A stretch of DNA of 64,000 nt from Coniferiporia sulphurascens (Eukaryota > Basidiomycota > Agaricomycetes > Hymenochaetales > Hymenochaetaceae): positions 1 to 64,000 of the forward strand of contig NBBA01000018.1 in NCBI GenBank assembly GCA_002794785.1, in the 5' to 3' direction. The notes under the pieces are model-generated. The model saw only the letters and a list, made by a program, of their open reading frames with translations. It was not told the DNA's origin and did no database searches. The position numbers were made by a program, and so were the translations under genes. The first letter of the stretch is position 1; each line of letters starts with the position of its first letter. Below, in pieces: positions 9,848-21,980 of the stretch.

Positions 9848-12800
9848 ATGCCGCCCGCCGTCAAGCGCGACGCAGACACCTCCGACGAAACGGGCCTCGA
9901 GCTGCGCAGAGTGCGCATCCGTGAGCTCGAACTTAAGCGTGCGCGCGGCGAGATATCGTGTGCAGAGTGTCGCAGGTCGGTGCCTATGCCCGCCCTTCAC
10001 CGGCCGTTCGTTCTTTTGCTGACAAAAATACAGGCTGAAGCTCAAGTGCGACAAGAAGGTCAGTGTCTCAGAAAAACATACGACATTGTCTTTGTGTCTG
10101 ACGCCATGTCGCCTAGGTTCCATGTTCTTCGTGCAAGCGCCGCGGTTGCCAACAGATTTGCCCGACAGGTGTGTCTCCTCACTCTGTTTATCCTGCCCGT
10201 GTTCACGCCCATTGCAGGCGTCAATGGCGGCGCAGGTCAAAGCTCACACCGTGCAGATCCCGGGCCCGCCGCGCTGCGGCTCCCCTCCGATCCCGCACGC
10301 GTCTACGACAAGCTCACGGCGATGAGCGAGCGTATTCGTGCACTCGAGGATGCTTTGCATATACATACCAGTACAGGACTGCGCTCAAGCCCCCATGCAC
10401 TTCTTGCGCCCGAGCTGCTTGCAATAAAGCAAGGCATTGACACATACGAGATTGCTGACTCAGAGAACAAGGAGAAAGACGAAGGGGAGGAGGAGCTGAT
10501 GAGTGCATTCGGGACGTTATCAATCACTGACGGCCACACGATGCGCTTCCTGGGTGCGACGGCGACCGAGGTTCGTTCATAGTACCAGGGAAATCTTCTT
10601 CAGTCTAACTGATTATTTATCTACTAGCAACTACTGGTGATGGTAAGAGGTTCATTTGGCGCGTTTCATTAAGATAAATGCGGACCTAACCCCCCTTTCA
10701 CAGGAAGTCTTTGATAAGGCGCAAACCACGCATGCGATTGAAGGCACCGGGTCCATGCCCGAAATCGAGCAGGCGAGTGCAATGTGGCCGTTCGCGCCCA
10801 TGTGCCTCCCCGCGAACCTGCTCGCAGCGCAGATCATCACGCAGTTGCCGCCCATCGAGCGCGCACAAGCGCTGTACGAGGCGTACTTCACAAACCTTGC
10901 GTGGTTCCTTGGTCCGATCGGCCGCGAGCAGGTTACCGAGGATCTCATGCCCGTGTTCTACCCCCGCCGGCGAATTCTTGATCCGAGTGAGCTGCGCCCC
11001 GAACAATTGCACGACCTCGCGCTGCTTCTAGCCGTCTTTGCGTGCGGCGCGGTCGCCGACCTCACACTGTCTCCACAAAACGCCGAGGCTATGCGTTACC
11101 AACAACTCGCTCGCGCAGCGCTTGGCCTGAAAAATGTCTTCGACGGCGGTTCTCTCGCAGCATGCCAAGCCATATTCATCCTGGGCTCGTTTGAGACATA
11201 TACATGCCGGAGACCCTCGCAGGAGGTTACGTGGAAGATGATGTCTCTCGGCGTCAGCATCGCAGCAAGTGTGAGTGAGATTGATTCTACGTTTCCAGAT
11301 GCATATTTTGACTTTTTTACGGCATGAAAGATTGGATTACGTGAGCTCTCTTGTGCCCTGTGTCTTAAGTTCAGTTTTTTCATTGTTTGCGTCTTCTAGA
11401 TCGTGACCCTGCGCGCTGGAAACTTGACCCGAAAATTGTCGATCGTCGAAGACGATGTTTCTGGGAAATGTTTCTGATTGATATATGGAAGGTACGTTCC
11501 CCCGTCTTCGCAGCCACATCCTTGCGAGTTCGGCTTAAGAGAAATACTTCAGAGTTTAGGGACTGGTAGACCGACCCTTTTCAATTTAAACGTAATCGAT
11601 TGTGAGTATCCAACAGACCGTGGTACTACGGTGGAAGATGATGGTACAGTGGTCCAGAGTGGTGAGTTAACCCGCCCCACACTTATAGTGGAGAGTGTCC
11701 ATTTTCAATCTCAATACAGTTTGGCGATGGCGTTATCGATTTGCGCGCGATATTCTTACTCTTGTGGTCGACAAACTCTGTTCTGCGCGACCTGCTAAGT
11801 ATTCGGAGATTTTAGAACTCGACCGAAAGGTTCGGGACTTCGACACGCACCCCTACGTCGGGCGTAACCGTCCGATGCGCGGTCCCGGTATTGATGCTGA
11901 TTTTTACCGTCTTCATCCATTAGTGACCGTGTGGTATAAGGAGATGAGTGAGTAGTCGATTGATACTCAATTGTCGTAATATTGCTAACGGCAAATACCA
12001 CTTACTATTTGCGTGCCTTGTCTGCAGCATTGTTTTATATCCACCGGAACTTCTTTGCGCGCGCAATCTTTGACTTCCCGAAAGACCCGATGCGCAGCCC
12101 TTTTGTGCCCTCATTCCTGTCGACGTACCGTAGTGCGTCATACCTGCTTAGGATTATGCGTGAGGCATACGACGAATTTGCGCTTGTGCTCTTCCGCATG
12201 TGGCCGATGTGGGCGAACGGACTGTCAGCTGCGGTACGCAATTCTTTCCACATGTGCGATGTCATGGTGGGATTTGTAACTGAGTGGAAAGACAGATTAT
12301 TCTGGCGTCAGTTGTCAATAGGGCTCCTACAGTCAGTTTTGCCGCCTCCGCTTTCAACGAGCTCGAAAAGGCTATGGAGCTCTTTGAGGCCGTTTCGTCA
12401 CATCCGGTGGTGCAGCACAGCTTGGTACGATTTTGGTAAAGCTACTGCGTATTTTCTTTTCTTATTGTTTAATTTTAGCCATTGCTCCAACGACTGTGCG
12501 ACAAGGCACGTACCTCGCTCCTCTGCTCTCGAACGCTCCAGGTAGCCCAGCCATCCCTAGGCGGTACGAGTTTCGCCGTAAATGGCGGGGCCGAAAAAGC
12601 GGGATTTACAGAATCCCGCCTTGGCAGGGGAAGTTTTAATCGGTTTAGAACATTCAGATCTTCTCATTATGCGCGGCGTAACACGCCTCGTCCAGCATAC
12701 GTCGTCACCAGCGCCCAAGTCAACGCCGAGCGCGTATGAGGAGGTGCAGGCGGCGTACCCCGCTATGACGGAAGAGTACTTATACCCTGGTGCACAAGCT

Positions 12801-13688
12801 TCCATAGCTGCTGAGTCGCCCACACCCACGGCGTCCTCCGGTGCTAGTGCTTCTCCCTCGTCAAGCAGTGCTACGTCGCCCGAAGATACTACTGGATCAT
12901 CACCTCAGCCGGCCGCGCGTCCAAATCCTATTCATGCTGCAATCAGGGCACACCTGTCGCCGGAGGGCTTGGTTATCCACAATAATACGAAGAACAATAA
13001 TACAGGCTTATCGACGTCGAAAAACTGGACGATGCAAAATACAAATACCGCAGCGGACCCGGTAGGTCCGCAGGCCCAGTCGAGTCAATCCACATCGTAC
13101 AATCCCCTTCAAGAGCACATACCGGGCTTTGTCGGGTCTCCCGACAAGGCACGTGAGTGGTTCGCTAGAGCGGAGCAGGATCGCGCGGCTGCTATTGCCG
13201 CCCAGTTCGCCACGCAACAGCAATACACGGGTCAACAGCAGCCCTCGGAGAAGCAACCACTGCCTCAATCGATGGGACCGATGCCGGCCCCTCCGCAGCA
13301 ACAGCAGCAACAGCAACAACAATATCAATCATGGCCATGGCCTCCAACGGCGTCGATGATGTCTACGATGCACGGGCCAGCGGAGCAAACGCCCCCCCAA
13401 GCATTCCCGTTCGCTGACGTCCTTGAAGGCATGGACTTCGGCCAAGACCCCTCCACACATTTCGACCCGCTGATGTACGCACCCGGAGGCCCGGCGTCTA
13501 TGTCGGCGGCGGACGTGGACGCATTCATGTCGTACCCCGTCTCGTTCGCGCCTATTGTTGATAATAATCCAGCCTTTTCGTCAGAGGGCACAGTATCTGC
13601 AGAGGCTTGGTCCGCCTTGATGCAGGAGGCCGGTCTCATGAATTCCGGCCCGGTCACGCAGGGCTGGGAGGATTTGAATTTCTCGTGA
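9848..13688 (+). CDS. Zn2Cys6 fungal-specific transcription factor
   Basis: A nuclear DNA-binding regulator. The N-terminal binuclear zinc cluster is split over four exons (9848-9975, 10034-10058, 10117-10168, 10218-10570). It reads CAECRRLKLKCDKK then VPCSSCKRRGCQQIC, giving the six cysteines as C-x2-C-x6-C-x5-C-x2-C-x8-C. A short coiled-coil linker (KLTAMSERIRALEDAL) follows. The fungal_trans middle-homology domain spans about 10704-12100, with LGLKNVFDGG, the Ser-Ile-Gly-Leu-His-Arg-Asp-Pro helix joined across the 10-nt exon 11331-11340, and CFWEMFLIDIW. The last exon (from about 12612) is a Ser/Pro/Gln-rich tail with a run of nine Gln near 13297-13323, a likely activation region, ending GWEDLNFS. 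The intron around 12230-12325 is uncertain. Sitting between a sensor kinase and a P450 array, it could regulate local genes, but that is inference. Confidence 0.87.
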
Positions 13689-14149
13689 CCGCGGTTCTGA
13701 GCTTGCTCGTGGGTATGGAGACCTTTCTTTTTCTTGTTTACCGCTAGAGCCCGTGTGTCCTGTACTGTGTAAATATTAATGTATTAAGATCTTTATGTGA
13801 TTTACGAGATAATGTAATCCGTTCCATTCGGGTCATGCTTGCTTCTAGTCGAACTGATAGCTATTTTGGTCAGACGGAGGTTACTAAATAAAAAGGTAGT
13901 TCTATGAATGGAATAGGATTCTTCTCAGTCTAAGACGTCCAAGTGCACCGCGAGGCGGGTATTAACCGGATTCAATCCAAGCTGCAAGTAAGCGCATATC
14001 AATCGCGATTTTGAAACAACGGTACAATGGAAACAGGGATTGTCGAAACAACAACTCGAAAAATATTTACGATAAGTGAATGCTATATAATATCAACAGC
14101 TAGTCGGAACAGATATACAGGTCCCACGTCATACAGGTCGTCACCGGAC
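13689..14149. other. Convergent intergenic region
   Basis: The 3' ends of the plus-strand transcription factor and the minus-strand DUF6534 gene face each other here. AT-rich stretches near 13750-13800 and 13885-13895 could serve polyadenylation. No other gene is seen. Confidence 0.45.
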
Positions 14150-16067
14150 TTATGGTCTTACACCTTTAACCTCCGACTTTGAGAAGGTGCGCTTTGAATC
14201 ATTAGTGTACTCCGTTAACTCTGCATCGGTATCGAAGCCACGCTGAATGGAAACAAAGGGACACTGTGAGCTGGAAGTATTGTGGAAACGCCGCAATCAC
14301 AGCGTACCTGGCTTGCATCACGGCCGTCGTCATGCGTCGTCTCTGTGTCCACTTTTATAGAAAGTACATTCTTTCCCTTGTTTGCTCCGCTTTCAATCCC
14401 GTGGCTACGTGAACTGCCACGCAGTGCAGAAAGGGAAATCGACTGGCTGTCCCCGGTCTCTTCCGCCCATCCATCACGCATGCTCGACCGGGAGTTCAAT
14501 CTGAGAAATCACAATTAAGTTCCTTCTTTCCAAGGGGAGAGATAGCACACTCACGTCGCGAATAGCGAATTCACGTATACTGGTGTCGATCGTTCAAGAA
14601 GTAAGTAAAAAGGCCAGCACGGGATATAGATGAAGGACGCACGCTTGCTTACGCAAATAAAAAATGCGACGTAAATAAGCGCCGTTGGATACAGCGAACT
14701 CTATCATCGAAGTGTAAGCTCGCAAGCCTTCGTGGTACGCCGGATACCCTTCCGGTGAAATGATATGATGAGCTCACAAAAATTAGTGACATGGTCGCCG
14801 AAATGCTTGTCAAGAGGCCCGTATTGATGGTGAAAATGATCAGACGGTTGATCATTGTTTCTGACCTCCTGAATCCTGTACGCGAGCGATTGAGGTAATA
14901 AATAAGTGAACCTGCCACTGCGAAGTCGGAGGCCACCATAAGGCTGTTGATCAGCTTCGAAATCCACCCAATCGATGGGACCTGGAGGAAGGAATTGAAC
15001 TGGATTCTTTGCATTCATACTAGTATTAGTAAGAGGTCCGTTAAACATAATGAAGTAAACGCACCCCCTGCCAAAGAATGCTGCACACAGAAAAACGAGC
15101 CTGTTATTGCGGAATACCCAGTGATTATTTTTGTGAGACGTACATGTAACAGCAATAAACTCGGCGACGACTATGATCTCTAAGGCGCACACAAGCGGCA
15201 TGTTTTTGTGGCTTACTATTCTTACGTTAGCAAACTTGGGAAGGGAGAATGGACAAGCTATTTATACTCACGTCTCCATATCCGATATACAAGGAAGGTC
15301 TGGACCAGTAAGCAGGTGAAAGCCTGAAAATGACTAACTTGAGAGGCACGGGCTCAAATTATAACTATATTGCGTACGCTAACAAGAACCATATACTTCA
15401 AGAGTTATAATTAGACAACGCGTACACTCTTCAGATCGAGGAAGGACCTACTTCGAGGGTCGGCTCTAGATGGAGGAGATATGGCACATTTGCATATTCC
15501 TTTATCAAATACACATAACATGCATGTGTAATCAGCGCTTGGTGAAGAGTATCGAGGGCCCAGGCGGTAATGACCTGGCTCGCTGTGATTTGAGCCTTTT
15601 CCCGTATAAATCCGAGTAGGAAGCCAAAATCCGCACAATAAGTTTTAATCGCCAGTGATCGTTATGATATCGCTGGGTGGATCAAATGAATGCTATTAAT
15701 ATATAGGCAGCGTCTGAAAGCGACGTACGTTGAAGTAGTAGTACATCTGCACTGACCCTATCCCCCAGAGGCTAAGATAAGGTCAACAAAAGCACTTAAT
15801 AACCATTCGACAGAGCATATCGGAGACTCACGCCATGCCGAATCTGTCAAGCAGCCACGTTAAAAATGTCCCACAGTTCAATTGAAGCAAGCTGCGCTTA
15901 CACAACGCCAATATAAAGCGCACCCATCTTCAAAAATAGGTTTGAGCCTGTCCGTGGTTCGAGTTGAGAAGGCTTCTCACAGTGTTGTCCAGCTTAATCC
16001 CGGCGGAAGCAAGACTCGGGATCGTCACATTGCCCGCCGGGGGACTCGTACTACCAGTCGAAGACAT
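14150..16067 (-). CDS. DUF6534 multi-pass membrane protein, copy 1
   Basis: A basidiomycete integral membrane protein of the DUF6534 family; the biochemical role is unknown. The architecture of about seven helices resembles a receptor. The start at 16067 opens a Ser/Thr/Pro-rich N-terminus ending IKLDNT at a donor, followed by a small exon MGALYIGVV. Later exons give LWGIGSVQMYYYFN, then WALDTLHQALITHACYVYL (15480-15570), CLLVQTFLVYRIWR (15290-15340) and the family hallmark LNRSRTGFRRSETMINRLI with FTINTGLLTS (14790-14900). After these come ALIYVAFFIC and YVNSLFAT, and a cytoplasmic Ser-rich tail. The same exon order and boundaries occur in the forward copy at 23662, which supports the model. 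I did not verify every splice site, and the last small intron (about 14245-14290) has two in-frame acceptors. Confidence 0.72.
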
Positions 16068-17598
16068 GCTTATCGCGGCTTCACTAAAGCTGCTATACGT
16101 GAATGCCGGGTGGGGGAGACGAAACTAGCATGCGCGAGCCAGCTCTCCACAAAGATCGAGGAGGATGGGGGGAAGTTTTAAGGAAAGGAATATCGTGACC
16201 TCCACTAGCCATACTTGAAATCTCGCTTGATAAGGGGACAAACTCGGGCTCAGGCTCGACTATGGGATTATTCCGCTTAGTGTATGACAAGGCCGCGGAC
16301 ATATTATGGCCCATTTTCCATCGTCACAACCTGTCCAGAATTGGGTATACATCAGAAAAACTCGCTTATTTTGGAGTATTTTTAATCTTAGTAAGTCACG
16401 CCCTTTCTTCTTTTGGATCAAACAAATTAACCGAGCAAGGGCTCACTCTGAAGATCTGATCCGGTAAATTGAGACATGGGGTCTGGACGTTGGCTCAGAT
16501 TGCGTCGACAACGTGAATCCCGGCAGATAAATCCACATCAGCTGGGGGGGTAGCGTGCTGCCGTCGGTTTGATCGGCTTTTGATGGTAGGAACGCGGGGG
16601 CATTAAATTCCTTGAAGCTTAAGATGACTTCCGGCGCCCCTTGATGTGAGACCATCTCCGTCGTAACCGAACTGTTGCTTCAGTTCCTTGTAAGGAAAGC
16701 CTGGTAATATATAATACACGGGCTAGTCATCGGAAAAGACAAACTTGCATACTAAGAACATTTGGTTATGTACCATATGACTGACCGCTGACCAATCGTT
16801 TAAATTTGTACTCAACTTGAAGACTCAAGTTCTGCTAACCGCCAGACTCAGGATACAGGCATACAGGGGCGTTTCATTTTGAAGGCCTCCACCCCGCGTA
16901 ACTTAAGGTACACCACTTGAACCCCGACATACATACCGGGAATCCCGCCACATGGCCCACATCACGCTCATATATCAATATGGAAAACTTTCCATAGTTT
17001 TCTCGGACTCACTGCCCAGCGATTTTCACTGAAATATAACCGGCTTGCATTACATCTCGTACAGTGGATGACTTCCCGTACTAGACGTTTAGAACACGTT
17101 CTGAAGTTCTAAACCTCTCTAAAAGCCCCGAGCAAAATTTCGGTCCTGGTTGGGCTGTTCTAAACCTCTGGCATCTAGAGAAGGGGTAGACCCCCCTCTT
17201 CAGACGACATTTCTAAACCATGCTATCAGCCCTGAATTGCTGGGTATGATAATTTCTATACATTTGTAATGTACCTTATATGGTAATGAAAGCATGTGCA
17301 CCAATACGTTAGTCAGCAGCAAGATTCCCTGTACCGGTCGACGTTTTTCTGCATTACGCGTACGGTTTAGAAAAGTGTCCTAAACTGACTGGCAAACTTC
17401 GGTCCTAAGATTTAGAACTCTACATCCACTTGCATGCTCAAACTGACCCCCGGACTTGTCTAAACGCCTACCTGTCACGCCGACGCTTGCATGAAGGTGT
17501 CATTACGGAGTGGCGTCCTCGACTTAATTAAGTACCTAAAGCGAAGAACGCAGGCGTGATTTAGAGTGTCTTTGATTAATTCCTGCGGAGACGCAAAC
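16068..17598. other. Gene-poor stretch with TTCTAAAC-type repeats
   Basis: No supported gene. Between about 17080 and 17470 there are several copies of TTCTAAACC or its complement, including a hairpin (GTTTAGAAC...GTTCTAAAC, about 17088-17115), and two copies of a TTCGGTCCT-containing motif. This may be an old repeat. The 5' flank of the DUF6534 gene is at the left edge. Confidence 0.4.
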
Positions 17599-17603
17599 GC
17601 AGC

Positions 17604-17855
17604 TCTTAAAATCTACGCACGTTGTGGTAGACGATGAGGTGCAGTGGTGAAGTTCAGGCAGGATGGGTTATCAGCGTAAACCGATGTATTTCTAGGCGAG
17701 ACCAGCTCCCTTATATACACGTTCCGTGGCTAGTACTACTATAACTAACTAGCTCTTATCGTATGGCGTTATCGTTGCGTTATCGTTCACTTAGTAAGGT
17801 GGTTGTTCATATGACCACGTACTATATTTATATTGTTCGTTATATTTATTTAATA
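17604..17855. mobile_element. Solo LTR of the copia family, copy A
   Basis: A 252-bp sequence closely matches the LTRs of the copia element at 40214-45654, running from TCTTAAAATC to TATTTAATA. It is flanked by a perfect 5-bp target duplication GCAGC (17599-17603 and 17856-17860). No internal sequence remains, as expected after LTR-LTR recombination. Confidence 0.93.
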
Positions 17856-18380
17856 GCAGCCTACGAGCCACCGTCAACGCGAGAGCGAATCGTCCAATGT
17901 ACCCTTACTTACCTTGTTTTCTCTTACTACCGATCCTACAGTAGTACGAGATGCGATGCGGACGCCGCACTCCACGGAGCCGTGAGCTGGGTTCGGAGAG
18001 GATCGTTTGCGGAAGTCATGCCAATGTTTCGTGTATGGAAGTTCATACACACTTGTTATACTACTAGCTTCCCTTCAGGCGCTTCCCAATGATTGAATGA
18101 CTGTTGTATCACATCTATGGCCCGCTACCGACGCCGATATAGCCCGCAATTCGAGAGCTGTGCTATGATGAAACTACAATACTGGGACTAACAATACCCA
18201 GCAGCAAGCGAGGCTATAAAGTGAAGCTGAACCGAAGCCACAGTCACTCAGAATCACTACTATCGCGGAGAGCTTTGCTGCTTGAGAGAGAAGCCGTCAT
18301 ACTATACTTCTGATGGAGAATTACTTTCACAAATTTTCTTCTTTTATATGAACTCATAGATTTTTCTCCTTCCACTCCAG

Positions 18381-18608
18381 AGTCCAGACGCCGATGATGA
18401 TGGTGGCAAGGGCCGCAAGGCTCGGGGCATTTTCCAGAAGCGGGAATTTACGATCATTACAAAGCATGCGGTCGCAAGCGCTGCCGAGGGTCGACACCGT
18501 TCCTCGTCAGCCTTGTTCACGGGCAACGACCGATTCTACCAGCACAGCTTTTCTCGTTCTATTCCTGGATTCATCGTTATTCTCCGTATTGACGAAACTG
18601 CACACTAG
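18381..18608 (+). CDS. Possible coding exon, unknown product
   Basis: A frame of 75 codons is open from a good acceptor (polypyrimidine then CAG at 18378-18380) to a stop at 18606. It has no ATG start and no partner exon I could join. The translation includes GIFQKREFTIITKH and RFYQHSFSRSIPGF, which I do not recognise. It may be a relic between two solo LTRs or chance. Confidence 0.2.
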   Translation, partial: SPDADDDGGKGRKARGIFQKREFTIITKHAVASAAEGRHRSSSALFTGNDRFYQHSFSRSIPGFIVILRIDETAH

Positions 18609-19106
18609 GTGGAATCTAATAAGTCTTTGCTGGGTAACGAGTCCGACAGGAGTAGCAAGCAAAAATGGTTTTTCTGACTACAGTAGAAGTCTGCTGCGGG
18701 ATACTTAGAAGGCTTGATGCTGTAGAGCTGCTATTGGATTATACGGATCGTAAAAAAACCAAATGGAACAGCTCTTATCTTCCAATCCCTTGAAGTGCTC
18801 ATAGCTCGGAGAGAATCTATGCAGGTCAGACTCAGAATACGCACAGCAACAAAGAAAAACAGCTTTGAATCATTCTTCGTGACGGATGTGTCGGCCTCAT
18901 TCCTTTCCGTAGGCGCTAATACTCTCACCCAAAAGTCGGGTTTAATGATTCAGACTCAAGACCGCTGGGCTTTCAGCTACTGAAGAGACGATTTGCGAAC
19001 CTCCGCATGTCTATTACCGTAAAATGTTCTTGGGAAATCCCTTGAATGAAGAGCGATGCCACTTCACGAATGGACCTTCTCACCTCACACGTGCTTGGAA
19101 CACAGT

Positions 19107-19363
19107 TCTTAAAATCTACACACATTGTGGTAGACAATGAGGTGCAGTGGTAGTAGTTGAGAGGGAATGGGGTTATCAGTGTAAACCGATGTATTTCATA
19201 GTAGAGACCAGCTCTCCTTATATACATCTACCGTGAGCTACATATACTATAACTATCATAGCTCCTATTGTATGGCGTTATCGTTGCGTTATCGTTCACT
19301 TAGTAAGATGGTTGTTCATATGACCATCTGTTATTTATATTGTTTCATTATATTTATTTAATA
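19107..19363. mobile_element. Solo LTR of the copia family, copy B
   Basis: A 257-bp LTR with the same termini, flanked by the perfect 5-bp duplication ACAGT (19102-19106 and 19364-19368). It has more differences from the full element than copy C, so it is an older insertion. It ends about 375 bases upstream of the first P450 and could influence that promoter. Confidence 0.93.
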
Positions 19364-19739
19364 ACAGTCTGTTTCCTCTCCGCTAAAATCCTTAAGCCGC
19401 TGCTCTGATCTAAGAAGAAGCTACTAGCAATGCTTTGAAGGCTCTATAACCTGCTTGAATGCAATCTTCTCGAACAAAAAGGCTGTATTTTGAGATCCGT
19501 ATACCCGGGCTTTTTTTACTTTCGCTTCAAGCAGCCTTTTCCCGGACGATGTTCAAGAAAACTTTAGCGCCGAATCTTTCCCTGCAATCATCAGGCTCTG
19601 CCGTCTTCGTATGAAATGGCTGTGGTCCTGGAGTTTGTGGTTCCCGAAATCTATTACCCTGATTGCATGCTCATTCCTGCCGACTACTGAAGCTGTTATA
19701 AAGAGCCAAGCAATTTCGTCTTTACCATACATCACGAGC

Positions 19740-21980
19740 ATGGCGGTCACTCTGAAAGCCCTTGACATTATCCTTGGAATTGTCATCGTTACTCTGATTG
19801 CATGCGTTTCCCGCTTGAGGAAAAGCAAACCATTGCTTCCTCTTCCTCCTGGCCCTCTGCCTCTGCCCGTTATCCAGAACTTGCTTGACATACCCAAGGG
19901 TCTTGAGGGCCCACATTGGGCAAAACACAAAGACTTGTATGGTGAGCGTCCACCTCCTTTTATTCTTGTCGCATAGGCTATTTACTAAGAAATGTTCTCA
20001 GGTCCAATCAGCTCAGTTTCCGTGTTAGGCTCTGTCATCGTCATTCTTAACGATGCACACATTTCTACCGACCTGCTGGATAAACGCTCTAACATCTATT
20101 CCAGTCGACCTTCACTTCCATTTGGTGGCGAGATGTAAGCTGTTTCATTTACTACCTCCAATGTTCTTCCCAAAGTCTGACACCTTGACTGCCTTTCTTT
20201 AAATAAGGGTGGGGTTCTCCGGATCGACCCCGCTTGTAACATATGGCACACGTTTCAAATTGCACCGTAGAGAAATGCACGCCTGCATCGGGATGCGGTC
20301 GGCGTTGGCACGTATCAAAGGTCTCCAAGAAGTGGAGACTCGTCGCTTTTTATTTCGTCTCCTCGAGGAACCCTCGAAATTTGCAGAACATGTTAGGAAG
20401 TACGTATATTCCGCCGCGGTAGGACTTGCAGCTGAATCTGTGTGGACAACCTTAGGACCTCCGGAGCGATCATTCTGAAGATTTCGCATGGCTATACGAT
20501 CACTCCTAGCGGGCCGGACCCGCTCGTGGATCTCGCAGACAAAGCTCTCGATATCTTCTCCAAATCCTGCCAAGCAGGGACATGGACTGTCGACTCACTG
20601 CCTTTGTGTAAGCCATCCGTTCCCACTTTTCTTTTTCGTTTAACAGCACTGTTTTCATCCGTCGCTTATCCAATCGCTCGCCCGCCACCCAATGCTTACA
20701 CCAATCAATTATTAGTGCGTTATTTTCCCGGTTGGATTCCTGGTATGGGCTTCAAGAACACTGCACGCGAGTGGAATGCAACCATATCGGAATATATCAA
20801 CAAACCGTTTGCTTTCGCAAGACATCAGATGGTTCGTATCCTCCCGATCCAACGATCTCTGTCCAATGCAGAGAGTGCTTACCTCCAGTGGCTTAGAAAA
20901 CGGGGAATGCAACCCCTTCCTTCGCAAGCGTACTATTGGAGAAGAACGTATCGGATGAACACGATATGAAGTGGATCGCTGCCACGCTATACGGTGGGGG
21001 TGCGGATACCGTACGCAGTGCTCCTTTTGGTTTCACTGACACATCCTCCTGACCAACCCGTCCGACATGCAGAGTGTGTCGGCGACGATGACATTCTTCC
21101 TCGCTATGGTACTTTATTCGGATGCTTTCCATGAGGCACAGGCAGAACTCGACAGAGTAGTAGGTCGTGATCGTCTGCCAATCCTCGCGGACAGGGAACA
21201 CCTTCCGTATGTTGAAGCACTCGAAAAAGAAGTCCTGAGATGGAATAACGTTGTCCCAATGGGTATGAATATTCCTTTATGTCGTACCACAGCAATTAGC
21301 AAACTGACACCATCTTAATTGTATTATAATCACAGGACTTCCTCACCTCCTTACGCAAGATGACGTTTATGACGGATATCAGATCCCTAAAGGCGCGATT
21401 GTGCTGCCCAACATCTGGTAAAACAAACCTCAAATCTCCTCCTGACCCTGCTCATCTAAACTATACAGGCAAATGACGCACGACGCTAGTGTGTATCATG
21501 ATCCCTTCAATTTCATTCCCGAGCGCTTCCTGGGCGAAAACGCTGAGCCAGACCCACGAAATTTGGTTTTCGGATTTGGACGAAGGTATGTCCTCTAAGT
21601 TTCATAGAACGAGTGACGATGACAGTGCCGCAAATTCATCAGGATCTGCCCCGGAAAAGAACTCGCTGATGGATCACTGTTCCTTTCAATCGCTATGACT
21701 ATCAGCTCTTTTAATATCACTCGGGCAAAAGATCAGTCCGGGAAAGAAGTGGAGCCTGTCTACGAGTACTGCTCTGGGATCATCAGGCCTGCAATTATTT
21801 TTTGCGCGCGAACCAGCTTTTTTTTGATGTTCTTCCCTCTTGTTCTACAGTCATCCGAGTCCGTTCAAGTGTGGAATCGAGCCGCGAGACACACAGGCTG
21901 TGTCTATCATTCGTAGTGTGCTGGATGAACATCCGTTCGAGTCGGGCGACGCAGATGTACTCAAGAGTCTTCCATTGTAA
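19740..21980 (+). CDS. Cytochrome P450, array member 1
   Basis: A 523-residue haem-thiolate monooxygenase anchored to the ER by an N-terminal helix (residues about 4-22, followed by SRLRKSK). Eleven exons: 19740-19941, 20002-20134, 20208-20399, 20456-20607, 20716-20831, 20897-21010, 21073-21262, 21336-21417, 21469-21585, 21643-21786, 21851-21980 (1572 nt). Motifs in order: proline hinge [12 protein letters not shown]-helix GGGADT, ExxR as EVLR, PERF as PERFLG, and haem loop [14 protein letters not shown] with Cys near 435. The last intron starts with GC rather than GT; the same site in array member 2 has GT. An in-frame ATG further upstream (from 19611) is possible, but 19740 gives the usual anchor length. 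Substrate unknown. It is transcribed opposite to the other three array members. Confidence 0.92.
21787..21850 (+). other. GC-AG intron in P450 member 1
   Basis: The exon ends ATCATCAG and the next bases are GCCTGC. No usable GT lies near, the acceptor TTCTACAG fits, and splicing here keeps the frame through HPSPFKC to the stop. In array member 2 the homologous donor reads AG|GTTCGT. Confidence 0.7.

Noticed and set aside
9812..10240. 142-codon minus-strand frame over the zinc cluster
   Set aside because: Antisense to the Zn2Cys6 exons, which join correctly on the plus strand.
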